64,000 bases of DNA from JAPKZH01 sp963715635 (lineage in GTDB: Bacteria; Acidobacteriota; Aminicenantia; Aminicenantales; UBA4085), in the NCBI GenBank assembly GCA_963715635.1, contig OY970261.1, forward strand, positions 2,232,001 through 2,296,000. The letters are read 5' to 3'. The translations under genes were made by a program, and so were the position numbers. This document shows, one piece after another, positions 1-8,336 of the stretch. The notes beneath the pieces are model-generated. The model was given only the letters and a program-made list of their open reading frames with translations, ran no database searches and was not told the origin of the DNA. Every line of letters begins with the position of its first letter. Within the stretch, counting starts at the first letter, position 1.

Positions 1-1
1 C

Positions 2-976
2 AGCCTGGATCTCGGGAGCGGCGGCAAGTCGATGAGGGATTTCATCGCCGGGACAATCGTGCCGACGTTTCAGAACGCAGTCCTGGCAGAGCTTTTGGAT
101 GCCAGTCATCTGCCCGATAAAATCGCCTTTACGACGGACAGTTACGTCGTGGACCCCATCTTTTTTCCAGGGGGAGACATCGGAAAATTGGCCGTTAACG
201 GCACGGTCAATGACCTTGTCGTCTCCGGCGCCGAGCCAAAATATATCTCGTTGGCGCTGATCCTGGAAGAAGGGCTGGTCTGGAACGACTTAGAGAAGAT
301 TTTAGGTTCATTGAAAAAAGCGGCTGCCACGGCAAAGGTCCAGGTCACGACCGGGGATACGAAAGTCGTGAGGCTTGGCCAGGGCGATAAAATTTATATA
401 AACACGTCGGGGATCGGACGCGTGATTGCCAGGCCCAGGCCCGACAAGATCAGGCCCGGTGATAAAATCATCGTCACCGGGACGATGGGAGAGCACAGCC
501 TGGCCATCCTGATGGCCAGGGGCGAATTCGGCCTCGAATCCCGTGTCCGCAGCGATTGTGCTCCTCTGAATTTCCTCCTTCCCTTCTGGAAAAAGGGCGT
601 GTTCTGGATGAGGGATATCACCCGGGGAGGCCTCGCCACAATTCTTTCCGAACTGGCCGAGCGGATCCCCTATCCCATTCTCATCGAAGAAAACAAGGTC
701 CCACTGTCCAGGGCTGTCTGCGGCGCATCGGAGCTGCTGGGGATCGACCCTCTCTACCTGGCATGCGAAGGCAGGGCCGTGCTCGTCGCCTCCGAAGGCA
801 AGGCCTGCCGGATCCTCGATGAAATCAAGAAGCATCCCCTCGGCCGGAGGGCGCAAATCATAGGACAGGTCGAAGCCAAAACCGGAAGGCCCGGCGCACT
901 TCTCTTAAGAACATCCGCCGGCGGGCTCAGGCGGCTTGAGCCGCTGACCTCCGAGCTTCTCCCCAGGATATGTTGA
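2..976 (+). CDS. hypE: Hydrogenase maturation protein HypE (5' end outside window)
   Basis: HypE dehydrates a carbamoylated C-terminal cysteine to the thiocyanate that donates CN ligands to the NiFe hydrogenase active site. The frame is open from base 2, and the residues before the first ATG (32) read SLDLGSGGKSMRD, the glycine-rich start of the AIR-synthase-like ATP-binding fold, so the true start lies upstream of the window. TTDSYVVDPIFFPGGDIG and the GTMGEH segment fit the family. The protein ends exactly in PRIC, the invariant HypE tail whose terminal Cys carries the cyanide. The stop overlaps the next gene's start by a few bases, suggesting co-transcription. Other hyp genes would be expected to the left. 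Confidence 0.95.
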   Translation, partial: SLDLGSGGKSMRDFIAGTIVPTFQNAVLAELLDASHLPDKIAFTTDSYVVDPIFFPGGDIGKLAVNGTVNDLVVSGAEPKYISLALILEEGLVWNDLEKILGSLKKAAATAKVQVTTGDTKVVRLGQGDKIYINTSGIGRVIARPRPDKIRPGDKIIVTGTMGEHSLAILMARGEFGLESRVRSDCAPLNFLLPFWKKGVFWMRDITRGGLATILSELAERIPYPILIEENKVPLSRAVCGASELLGIDPLYLACEGRAVLVASEGKACRILDEIKKHPLGRRAQIIGQVEAKTGRPGALLLRTSAGGLRRLEPLTSELLPRIC

Positions 977-2667
977 TGATGAACAGGACAGAAAGCTTGC
1001 CGCGCACCCGGAATCGTCGATGTTCATTTGCCCTAGTGATCCTGATGGCGGCGACGTCGGCCTGCTCCAGCGGGCCAAAAACCGCAGGGAATAACCGTGC
1101 AGATTTGACTTATGGCAAATTCACAAACTTCCATTCGACCATCCCGGAGTACAAAGAGCTTTTCAAGCTGATCCGCGCCACGCTTGTCCATAACCAAGTG
1201 ACATTTCAAGGACCGATAGGACGCGTGGCGGGCTTTGCCGCAGGGACGGCCTATCCTCAAATCTGGTTAAGAGACGCCAACACCATCATCTCGGCTTCAC
1301 GTTTTTTCTATGGCCGCCCGTATCTTCAATCCTGGCTTATCGAGCACTTAGGCTTGCAGAAGCATGACGGCGGGCTTGAAGACTGGATTGATTCCGGCGG
1401 CCAGTCTGATAAAAACACAACGTCAACCGATCAGGAAGCAAGCGCCGTCCAGGCAGCGGAACAAATCAGCCAGGTTCTGGGGAGCGCTTGGCTGGACGAA
1501 AAAATCAACGCGGAGTCCATTCTATCCAGGCTGGAAAAGTCTATGCTTTTTGTCCTTGATCACAGGTTCGACCAGAAGCACGGGCTCATCACCGGGGCGC
1601 ACACAGCCGACTGGGGCGATGTGGATATGAATGATCCCGATCAGAGTGCGATTTACGTTAGCGAGCGGACCCACTGGACATCCGACATCTACGACCAGAG
1701 CATGTTTTTCGGGGCGGCCAGAAGCCTGGCCCGCATGTTTAAGAACCACGGCATGGAGCAACAAGCCCGGCTCTGGGAAGAAAGAGCCGGGCTTATTCAA
1801 AAGAATGCCGACCAATGGCTCTGGCAGGAGGATAAAGGATTTTACAGGATTCATCTTCACCTCGATTCGCTCCGCCATGACTTCGACGAAGATGATATGT
1901 TCGCCATGGGAGGGAATGCCGAAGCGATCATTTCCGGATTGGCTTCGGAAGAGAAATGCCGTCGAATCATCCTCAACGCTCTGTCCCGACAAGAATCCTT
2001 CGGCATTTCAACCATCGGCGGAGTGCTCCTTCCGCCCTACCCGAAGAATTTTTTCAAGCATCCCATGGTGGACGACCCATACGAATACCAGAACGGCGGG
2101 CAGTGGGATTGGTTCGGGGGCCGGATTGTCTACAGCATGTTCGAACAGGGGTTTAGCCGGCAAGCCCGCGAAAAACTCCTGGAAATAGCCAAAAAGGACC
2201 TGGCCAACAGAGGTCTCTATGAGTGGGACAGCCCGGCCGGAATAGGCCAGGGAAGCACATTTTATTCCGGAAGCGCGGGCAGCCTGGCCAAGGCTCTTTT
2301 CGAGGGATACTTCGGCTTCAAAATTTCAAAGGAGACTCTGGCCCTGGAGCCGAAACTGAGTGAGGACGGCGCCGCCGTCCATGTCTACATTCCGGCATCA
2401 GACCTTTTTGCGGCCTACACGTATCAATATAACAAAGAGAAAAAAAAATTGGTTTTCCGCTACAACAGCAATACCCCCGGCAGGGGAAAAGTCAAAATCT
2501 TGATTCCCCACACGGAAGCCGGCGGGAATCTAGCACAAAAATCCAAGACGCTTATTGTTAGAAGGGATGGCGCAAGAGTTCCCTTTACTCAGTCGGCCAT
2601 GGGCGAGGACAAATTTGTGATCGTCGAGACCGACTTCAAGAACCACATTTTAGAAATCGAATATTGA
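970..2667 (+). CDS. Secreted lipoprotein six-hairpin glycosidase
   Basis: This 565-residue protein begins with a basic stretch, a hydrophobic core and a lipobox-like ATSACSS (Cys near residue 32), so it is probably an outer-membrane or periplasmic lipoprotein. The body, with IWLRDANTII, HTADWGDVDM and NGGQWDWFGGR, is rich in Trp and acidic residues as in (alpha/alpha)6-barrel glycosidases of the GH63/amylo-glucosidase type; the acidic residues in the WLRD and DWGD motifs are plausible catalytic candidates. The last ~80 residues form a beta-rich tail. Start 970 overlaps hypE by 7 bases; ATG 979 is an alternative. The substrate cannot be told from sequence. A diverged copy of its last ~36 codons lies at 6896-7006. 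Confidence 0.75.
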   Translation: MLMMNRTESLPRTRNRRCSFALVILMAATSACSSGPKTAGNNRADLTYGKFTNFHSTIPEYKELFKLIRATLVHNQVTFQGPIGRVAGFAAGTAYPQIWLRDANTIISASRFFYGRPYLQSWLIEHLGLQKHDGGLEDWIDSGGQSDKNTTSTDQEASAVQAAEQISQVLGSAWLDEKINAESILSRLEKSMLFVLDHRFDQKHGLITGAHTADWGDVDMNDPDQSAIYVSERTHWTSDIYDQSMFFGAARSLARMFKNHGMEQQARLWEERAGLIQKNADQWLWQEDKGFYRIHLHLDSLRHDFDEDDMFAMGGNAEAIISGLASEEKCRRIILNALSRQESFGISTIGGVLLPPYPKNFFKHPMVDDPYEYQNGGQWDWFGGRIVYSMFEQGFSRQAREKLLEIAKKDLANRGLYEWDSPAGIGQGSTFYSGSAGSLAKALFEGYFGFKISKETLALEPKLSEDGAAVHVYIPASDLFAAYTYQYNKEKKKLVFRYNSNTPGRGKVKILIPHTEAGGNLAQKSKTLIVRRDGARVPFTQSAMGEDKFVIVETDFKNHILEIEY

Positions 2668-2702
2668 ACGGCGAGTCAATTTCGAGGGGGCACCCGCCAA
2701 CC

Positions 2703-2746
2703 GGTGGTTTATTTCCGGCCGACCTAGTAATACTCAAACCCTACTG
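2703..2746 (-). pseudogene. 3' stub of a UDP-glucose dehydrogenase gene
   Basis: Read on the minus strand this segment encodes GFEYY, a TAG stop, then VGRK and a stop, which matches the last residues (GFEYYSVGRK) of the intact dehydrogenase ending at 7016. The DNA is nearly identical over about 36 bases. It lies just after the glycosidase stop, exactly as the intact dehydrogenase 3' end lies after the glycosidase stub at 7006. It is therefore a leftover of a duplicated gene-end junction. The remaining bases to 2895 hold no recognisable gene. Confidence 0.75.
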
Positions 2747-2895
2747 GCCGCGTCCGACGCGTCGTGGAGATAGCGGGTAAACCGACGCGTCCGCGTATTC
2801 AACCGACTCAGCCCTTGAACTTCAGTCAGGATTCAGCTTGACACCTTCCAGATTAATTGTTATTCTTTTGCCAATCTCTTATCAAAGGGGAAAAA

Positions 2896-3231
2896 GTGGC
2901 TGTCAAGTGCCCCAACTGCGACACTGAGAATACTCCCGATTCCCCGTTTTGGAGGAAGTGTGCTACTCCCCTTCCTTCTTCAAAGGATATTTCTGTTTCT
3001 CAGACAGAGAGCCTTCAAACTCCCATTCAAGAATTGACAACTGGCTCCACTTTTGCGGGTCGATACCAGGTCATTGAAGAGCTGGGCAAAGGCGGCATGG
3101 GCAAGGTCTATAGAGTGCTTACTAAGAAGCTGAAGGAAGAGGTGGCCCCGAAACTCATCAAGCCTGAGCTTGCTTCAGAAAAGGAGACGATCGAATTAGA
3201 GGGAAGAGAACGCCAAGTGGCTAAAGGATAA
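2896..3231 (+). pseudogene. N-terminal stub of a zinc-ribbon Ser/Thr protein kinase
   Basis: The GTG at 2896, preceded by AAAGGGG, starts a zinc-ribbon (CPNCDTEN...WRKC) followed by a linker and the beginning of a Pkn2-type kinase domain: GRYQVIEELGKGGMGKVYR is the glycine-rich ATP loop. The region corresponding to the VAIK lysine strand (APKLIKPELASEKE) is altered and the frame stops about 15 residues later. No catalytic loop (HRD) or activation segment exists, so the product cannot be a kinase. The next gene starts 3 bases after the stop, so the downstream PAS/GGDEF gene appears to have been joined onto a broken kinase gene. Confidence 0.8.
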
Positions 3232-3233
3232 AG

Positions 3234-5147
3234 ATGGAAGATAAAAAGAAAAATCAAAAGAAACCAGTCATGGAGATAAAATTACTAAAGGATCGCATAG
3301 AGGAACTTGAGAAATTAGCCTTCGAGCACAAGAAGATGGAGGAGGAGCTGAGAGAATCGAAGCAAAGATTCGAAGCAATTTTTGATGGAGCTATAGATGG
3401 ACTACTTTTGGCAGATTTAGACACACGCAAGTTCAATATTGGTAATAGAAGGATATGTGAGATGCTTGGCTATGAACTAGATGAAATAAAAAAAATAGGA
3501 TTTGATGACATACATCCAGAAGATGCTTTACCTCATGTTTTAGAACAACTTAGAAAGCTAGTAGGAGGGAAAATTACAACTGCCGAAGATCTGCCAGTTA
3601 AAAGGAAAAATGGCAGTATTTTTTATGCGGACATTACCGGATCTCCTCTACAGATTGGTGGTAAACCTTTTGCGTTGGGTATTTTCAGGGACATCACTGA
3701 GCGCAAGAAGGCGGAGGAGGCGATGAAGGAATCCGAACAAAAATTTAGGACAATTTTCGATAAAGCGAGCGACGGGATGATTTTTGTGGATTTGGAAACC
3801 AGGAAATTATTAATGTGCAATGCGATGTGTTTGCAAATGCTGGGCTATGCTCAAGAAGAATTCCTGAACTTGGAAATCTCCGATATCCACCCCAAGGATG
3901 ACCTGCCTTTAGTTTTTGAACAGATCGCAAAGTATATGAAGGGAGAAGAGGGCGTTCGACATGAGGTCAGATTCAGGCGAAAAGACGGAAGCCTTTTTTT
4001 CTCCGATCTCAGCCCGTCTTTGGTAACGCTGGCCGGGAAAAAATTTATCTTAATCGTTTATAAAGACATCTCCGAGCTTATACAGATACAGAATGAAAAA
4101 CATCAGGCAAATGAAAAGCTCACTGTTCTTGTCAAGAAACTCGAGGACCGAAACTATCAGAACATCATTATGGGTGAAATGAGAGAAATGCTCCAGGCAT
4201 GTTCGACTATGGAAGAAGCCGCCCCGATTATCAGGGGCTTAATGGAAAAATTATTCCCCAATTCAGAAGGCGCTTTATTCATGATGAGCCCGTCCAGGTC
4301 TGATCTGGAGTCCGCCGCCAGATGGGGTGATTTTCCCAAAGATGTGGACGATAATGTTTTTGCGCCTGATGCGTGCTGGGCATTGCGCCGTGGCCGGACT
4401 TATATTGTTGAAAACGTGAGTGTTGGGCCCCTATGTCCGCACTTGAAGCACCCTCCGTCAACAGCGTATATGTGTCTGCCACTGATAGCAAAAAGCGATG
4501 TCCTGGGCCTGCTCCACTTGAGGAGCAGACAATCCGCACAGATACAAAGCGAGCAGAATGTAATATCCGACTTGAAAGATATAGCGGTCATTCTTTCTGA
4601 ATACTTGTCACTATCAATAGCAAACATACAACTCAATGAGCGCCTTGCGAGAGAGTCCGTACGAGACCCGCTGACCGGCTTATTCAACAGGCGCTTCATG
4701 ATAGAATCCCTCGAACGGGAAATCAAGCGCGCAGAAAGGAATCAAACCCAAGTCGGCATAATCATGGCTGACGTCGACCACTTCAAGCAGTTCAATGACA
4801 AGTATGGACACGCAGCGGGCGACAAAGTACTCACTCAAATGGGTAGCTTTTTTAAGGCTGGATTACGAGGCTCAGATGTCGCCTGCCGCTATGGAGGGGA
4901 GGAGTTTGTTTTCTTCTTGCCCGAATGTTCCGCCGAGAATACCTTCAAACGTGCTGACCAGATGCGAGAAGAAGTGAAGAATTTGGCGGTTCACTATGGT
5001 GGCGAGCTCCTTGCTTCAAATACCCTGTCGATGGGCATATCGACGTATCCTGATCAAGGCCGCAACGCGGAAGACCTTCTGCGGGTAGCAGATGCAGCTC
5101 TCTACAGGGCAAAACAGGAAGGCAGGGACAGGGTCATTATCGGTTGA
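3234..5147 (+). CDS. PAS-PAS-GAF-GGDEF diguanylate cyclase
   Basis: This 637-residue sensor protein has a short N-terminal coiled coil (about 10-45), two PAS domains (about 45-155 and 165-285, each ending in the PAC-type IFRDITERKKAEE or IVYKDISEL), a linker helix, a GAF domain (about 320-455, containing YMCLPLIAKSDVLGLLHL) and a C-terminal GGDEF domain. The active-site signature GGEEF is intact and an RGSD inhibitory-site motif sits five residues before it, so the enzyme should make c-di-GMP from two GTP and be product-inhibited. No membrane segment is visible, so it is probably cytoplasmic. The DNA looks more AT-rich than its neighbours, and the gene lies inside a block bounded by duplicated junctions, so acquisition is likely. 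Confidence 0.9.
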   Translation: MEDKKKNQKKPVMEIKLLKDRIEELEKLAFEHKKMEEELRESKQRFEAIFDGAIDGLLLADLDTRKFNIGNRRICEMLGYELDEIKKIGFDDIHPEDALPHVLEQLRKLVGGKITTAEDLPVKRKNGSIFYADITGSPLQIGGKPFALGIFRDITERKKAEEAMKESEQKFRTIFDKASDGMIFVDLETRKLLMCNAMCLQMLGYAQEEFLNLEISDIHPKDDLPLVFEQIAKYMKGEEGVRHEVRFRRKDGSLFFSDLSPSLVTLAGKKFILIVYKDISELIQIQNEKHQANEKLTVLVKKLEDRNYQNIIMGEMREMLQACSTMEEAAPIIRGLMEKLFPNSEGALFMMSPSRSDLESAARWGDFPKDVDDNVFAPDACWALRRGRTYIVENVSVGPLCPHLKHPPSTAYMCLPLIAKSDVLGLLHLRSRQSAQIQSEQNVISDLKDIAVILSEYLSLSIANIQLNERLARESVRDPLTGLFNRRFMIESLEREIKRAERNQTQVGIIMADVDHFKQFNDKYGHAAGDKVLTQMGSFFKAGLRGSDVACRYGGEEFVFFLPECSAENTFKRADQMREEVKNLAVHYGGELLASNTLSMGISTYPDQGRNAEDLLRVADAALYRAKQEGRDRVIIG

Positions 5148-5160
5148 CCCCGTAAATTTG

Positions 5161-5208
5161 TAGGAATTTAGTTTTCGGCTCCGCTGGCTGCGGAAAACTA
5201 AATTCCTA
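5161..5208. terminator. Perfect 16-bp inverted repeat, bidirectional terminator-like hairpin
   Basis: TAGGAATTTAGTTTTC and its exact complement flank a 16-base GC-rich loop. The hairpin lies 13 bases after the diguanylate cyclase stop and between it and the convergent small membrane gene, so it could end both transcripts. The left arm recurs imperfectly without its partner near 45372-45393, so it may also be a small mobile palindrome. Confidence 0.6.
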
Positions 5209-5285
5209 TGAATAAACCTGAGGTCTCGGAACTTACCCAGCCCGGCCTGATTCGAAACAAAATTATATCGTTGTTTCCGCCTCGC

Positions 5286-5453
5286 TTAGAGGCCGAGCAG
5301 GATCAAGACGCCGGCGGCGATGGCCAGGACCTCCATGATCACGGGGAAACCGCTAAAGTTCAATTTGAGCACCGGGATCAGCCCGGTCAGGACGAGCCAA
5401 ATGCCCAACAAGAGCATTCCCAGACTCTTGGTCACCTTGATTTTTTTGGCCAT
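5286..5453 (-). CDS. Small two-helix membrane protein
   Basis: The 55-residue protein starts MAKKIKVTKS at 5453, seven bases after a good AAGGAG site. An upstream in-frame ATG (5477) lies ahead of that ribosome site and is disfavoured. Two hydrophobic helices (LGMLLLGIWLVLTGLIPVL and a C-terminal VIMEVLAIAAGVLILLGL) with a short loop form a hairpin membrane protein. Similar ~50-residue proteins of unknown function are common in bacteria. It converges with the diguanylate cyclase gene and lies after the YihY gene on the same strand, 190 bases away. Confidence 0.7.
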   Translation of the reverse strand: MAKKIKVTKSLGMLLLGIWLVLTGLIPVLKLNFSGFPVIMEVLAIAAGVLILLGL

Positions 5454-5666
5454 TTTTTTACTCCTTGAAAAAAGCACCTAATGCCCTGGGGACGCCCTTC
5501 GTCCCCTTTTTAACAGTTTATCAAGCCACAATGGCTTTAGCAAGCAAGCCTTTTCGATGTGGGCTAACCTCAGCCCAACTCTCCTCGGCCGCCGCGGACT
5601 CCCGAGGGATGGACTCATTCATCATTTTCCTCCCGAATCCGACCAGCGCAGCCTGAGTCGTCCTTG

Positions 5667-6563
5667 TCAGACAATCGATCGTTGTCGATCTTCTTCCAAG
5701 AAATAAGCGAACTCCCCTCCCACGACGACAATCGTCGAAGAATAATATACCCACAAAACAAAAAGGACCAAGGTATTCAATGAGCCATAAAGAATAGAAT
5801 AGTGGGCGATATGGACGACATACAAAGTGAAAAGATGTTTGGTCAGTTCCCAAAGCAGGCCCGTGAAGAGAGCCGCCTGAAGGGCGGTTTTGAAGTGGAC
5901 CCTCTTATTAGGGATGATTTCGTAAATCAAAAAAAACATGCAAAAGGTGAGGATAAAAGGGAGCACGTATTTTAGGATCCATTGAACCGTCGGTCCTATC
6001 GCCACTGGAATCTGTCCCCGGAAACTTTGTAGGGCGGCGATCGCGGAGCTCAGGAACATGCTCATGAGGAGGAGGATTCCCGTGAGGAGAATCATCAAAA
6101 GATCAATGCCGAGTCCACGCAACATTCCCCTGCTCTTCTCCACCTGGAACACGATATTGAAAGCGATCCGCAGGGAGCCGAAGACCCATGTGGAGAACCA
6201 GAGCAAACCTATAAATCCTAAGACTCCCACAATCTTACGGCTCTGGATGACGTCCGTAAGGTTTTTCGTAATCTTTGGGTCCAATGCCGGAGCCGCATCT
6301 CTGAAATAAGCGCGAATATGATTGAGCACTTCTTGGTCTTTGTAGAGATAAGTTCCAACCAATGCCAAGAGCAGCATGATAAAAGGAATCAAGTTGACGA
6401 GGATATTAAAGGTAATCCCCGAAGATAAGAAAAAGCCTTTGTCACCCTTGAATTTTTTTAGAGCCTGCCAGAGAAGACCGAATTTCTTGAGATTCTTATT
6501 GAGCCGTTTGAATCTCACCGAATGAGTCCGTTTCATAGTGATAGAAGCAATTTCCTTTTCCAT
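5667..6563 (-). CDS. YihY/BrkB family inner-membrane protein
   Basis: The protein has the YihY (formerly mis-named ribonuclease BN) layout: a basic N-terminus, then about six membrane helices, with family-typical segments LSSGITFNILVNLIPF, GLLWFSTWVFGSLRIAFN, PNKRVHFKTALQAALFTGLLWELTK and a final LVLFVLWVYYSSTIVVVGGEFAY. The transport or permeability role of the family is unresolved. I chose MEKEIASI (6563) as start: the in-frame extension to 6701 is basic and unconserved and approaches IS91 debris. MKRTHS (6536) is an alternative. Confidence 0.85.
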   Translation of the reverse strand: MEKEIASITMKRTHSVRFKRLNKNLKKFGLLWQALKKFKGDKGFFLSSGITFNILVNLIPFIMLLLALVGTYLYKDQEVLNHIRAYFRDAAPALDPKITKNLTDVIQSRKIVGVLGFIGLLWFSTWVFGSLRIAFNIVFQVEKSRGMLRGLGIDLLMILLTGILLLMSMFLSSAIAALQSFRGQIPVAIGPTVQWILKYVLPFILTFCMFFLIYEIIPNKRVHFKTALQAALFTGLLWELTKHLFTLYVVHIAHYSILYGSLNTLVLFVLWVYYSSTIVVVGGEFAYFLEEDRQRSIV

Positions 6564-6739
6564 GTTGTCTCGAATCATGTCCCGTTGAGCTTGGCAACGA
6601 CGCCTCCCGTTGCGAAAAAATGATATTCCCGACCGCGGATCGATGTCAAGAACAAGGAAACTGCCGCGAAGCAGGCCCTCCGGCCGTATCATCGTTCCCA
6701 ACGACTATGAAATCCTCTTAAAAACGATAGACTTCCCGC

Positions 6740-6872
6740 CTATCTTGGACCGCGCAGCGGCAAAGATCTCCCAGGAGCCGGCGCTTGAACTTGAAGAAGA
6801 CCCGGAGCATCTTAGGGATCGTGAAGACGACCTGGCGGTGCGGGACATCCAGAAGAAGCGTCTCCCTAAGCG
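6740..6872 (-). pseudogene. IS91-like transposase fragment (central part)
   Basis: The minus strand encodes ETLLLDVPHRQVVFTIPK followed by MLRVFFKFKRRLLGDLCRCAV, the conserved block just after the zinc-binding region of the IS91-type rolling-circle transposase, followed by a stop. No N- or C-terminal part is present. The fragment separates the YihY gene from a glycosidase stub. Two other non-identical fragments of the same family lie at 33.7 and 53.2 kb, and this piece is exactly the part missing from the 33.7-kb one. Confidence 0.75.
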
Positions 6873-6889
6873 CCTATTTGACTTTTAAG

Positions 6890-7006
6890 CTTCGCATAAA
6901 AAGGGACGGGCTGAAGATCCCGTTTGCTCAGTCGGAAGCGGGCCAAGACAGATTTGTCGTCATCGAGACCGATTTCAAAAACTACGTTCTTGAAATCGAG
7001 CGCTGA
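6890..7006 (+). pseudogene. C-terminal stub of a glycosidase paralogue
   Basis: The frame ending at the TGA of 7004-7006 reads KRDGLKIPFAQSEAGQDRF and then VVIETDFKNYVLEIER, closely matching the last residues of the glycosidase ending at 2667. Everything upstream of this is missing, cut by the IS91 fragment. The intact UDP-glucose dehydrogenase begins 10 bases further on in convergent orientation, mirroring the junction at 2667-2745. Confidence 0.8.
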
Positions 7007-7015
7007 AGAACGGAA

Positions 7016-8320
7016 TTATTTTCGGCCGACCGAGTAATACTCAAACCCTAATTTTTTCACGGAAGCGGAGTCGAAAATATTCCGACCATCGATGATGATC
7101 GTGTTGGCCATGATGTCTTTGAGCTTCTTCAGGTCGAGGTCCAAAAACTCTTTCCACTCCGTGATGATTAAAAGCGCATTCGTACCGGAAGCGGCTTGGT
7201 AAGGGGAATCGCAGTAGACCACACGGGGCAAGTATTCCGGAAATAGTTCTTTCATGTTTTCCCTGGACTGGGGGTCATACAAACGGACGTTGGCGCCCTC
7301 GCCCAGGAGCTCTTTGATGATCTTGATGCTCGGCGCCTCCCGGATGTCATCGGTGTCCGGCTTAAAGGCAAGCCCCAGGACCGCGATTTTCTTGTCCTTC
7401 AAGATCCACAGGGCCTTTTTGATCTTCTCCAGAAAAACCTTGACCCTGTCGGCGTTGATCCGATCGGTCTCTTTTAGAAGATTCATATTCACGCCCAGGT
7501 CTTCCCCGATTTTGATCAGGGCCTTCAAATCCTTGGGAAAACAGGAGCCGCCGAAGCCCAGGCCGGCTTTCAGAAAAAGACCTCCGATCCTGGGGTCCAG
7601 CCCCATGCCTTGGGCCACTTGTTGGATGTCCGCGTCCGTTTTCTCGCACAAGTTGGCCATCAGGTTGATGTAGGAGATTTTCATGGCCAGGAAAGAATTG
7701 GAGGCATGTTTGATGAGCTCGGCCGTGTCAATGTTGGTGATGACGAGGCGGTCCTTGGCTTTTTCGTAGATTCTGACCAGCATCTCCTTGGCCCGTTCGG
7801 ACTCGACGCCGATGATGATTCGGTCAGGGTGCAGGAAATCAGCGACGGCCGACCCTTCTCGCAGGAATTCCGGGTTCGAAGCGATGTCAAAAGCCATATC
7901 TGTCTTTTTATAGAGCGTGATCGTCCGCTTGATCCAGGACGAGGTTTTGATCGGGACCGTGCTTTTCTCCACGACCAGCTTGTAACCGTTGAGGTTCTCG
8001 GCGATCATCCGCGAGACTTCCTCGATCTGGGACATATCGGCGCTCCCGTCGTCACCCTGGGGCGTTCCGACGCAGACGAAGATGACATCCGAGGCCTGGA
8101 TCGTTTTGTCCAGGTCCGAGCTAAAAGAAAGGCGGCCGCTCTTGAGATTGGACTTCAACAACTCATTCAATCCCGGCTCATAAATGGGGACCTCGCCCCT
8201 GGAAATCTTATCTATTTTTTCCGCCACTTTATCGGCGCCGACGACATGATGGCCGAACTCGGCCAGGCCGGCCGCCGTGACAAGACCGACGTAGCCGGTC
8301 CCGAAAACAGCGATCCTCAT
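7016..8320 (-). CDS. ugd: UDP-glucose 6-dehydrogenase
   Basis: The enzyme oxidises UDP-glucose to UDP-glucuronate with two NAD+. The 434 residues have an N-terminal Rossmann fold (MRIAVFGTGYVGLVTAAGLAEFGHHV), the EKSTVP and SNPEFLREG motifs, and the catalytic cysteine in AGLGFGGSCFPKDLKAL. The C-terminal domain carries LGLAFKPDTDDIREAPS. Length is normal. It is the last gene of the minus-strand sulfation/nucleotide-sugar operon, 16 bases after the related dehydrogenase. UDP-glucuronate would feed an acidic exopolysaccharide or O-antigen. Confidence 0.95.
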   Translation of the reverse strand: MRIAVFGTGYVGLVTAAGLAEFGHHVVGADKVAEKIDKISRGEVPIYEPGLNELLKSNLKSGRLSFSSDLDKTIQASDVIFVCVGTPQGDDGSADMSQIEEVSRMIAENLNGYKLVVEKSTVPIKTSSWIKRTITLYKKTDMAFDIASNPEFLREGSAVADFLHPDRIIIGVESERAKEMLVRIYEKAKDRLVITNIDTAELIKHASNSFLAMKISYINLMANLCEKTDADIQQVAQGMGLDPRIGGLFLKAGLGFGGSCFPKDLKALIKIGEDLGVNMNLLKETDRINADRVKVFLEKIKKALWILKDKKIAVLGLAFKPDTDDIREAPSIKIIKELLGEGANVRLYDPQSRENMKELFPEYLPRVVYCDSPYQAASGTNALLIITEWKEFLDLDLKKLKDIMANTIIIDGRNIFDSASVKKLGFEYYSVGRK

Positions 8321-8336
8321 GGGCGTTCTCCTTAAA

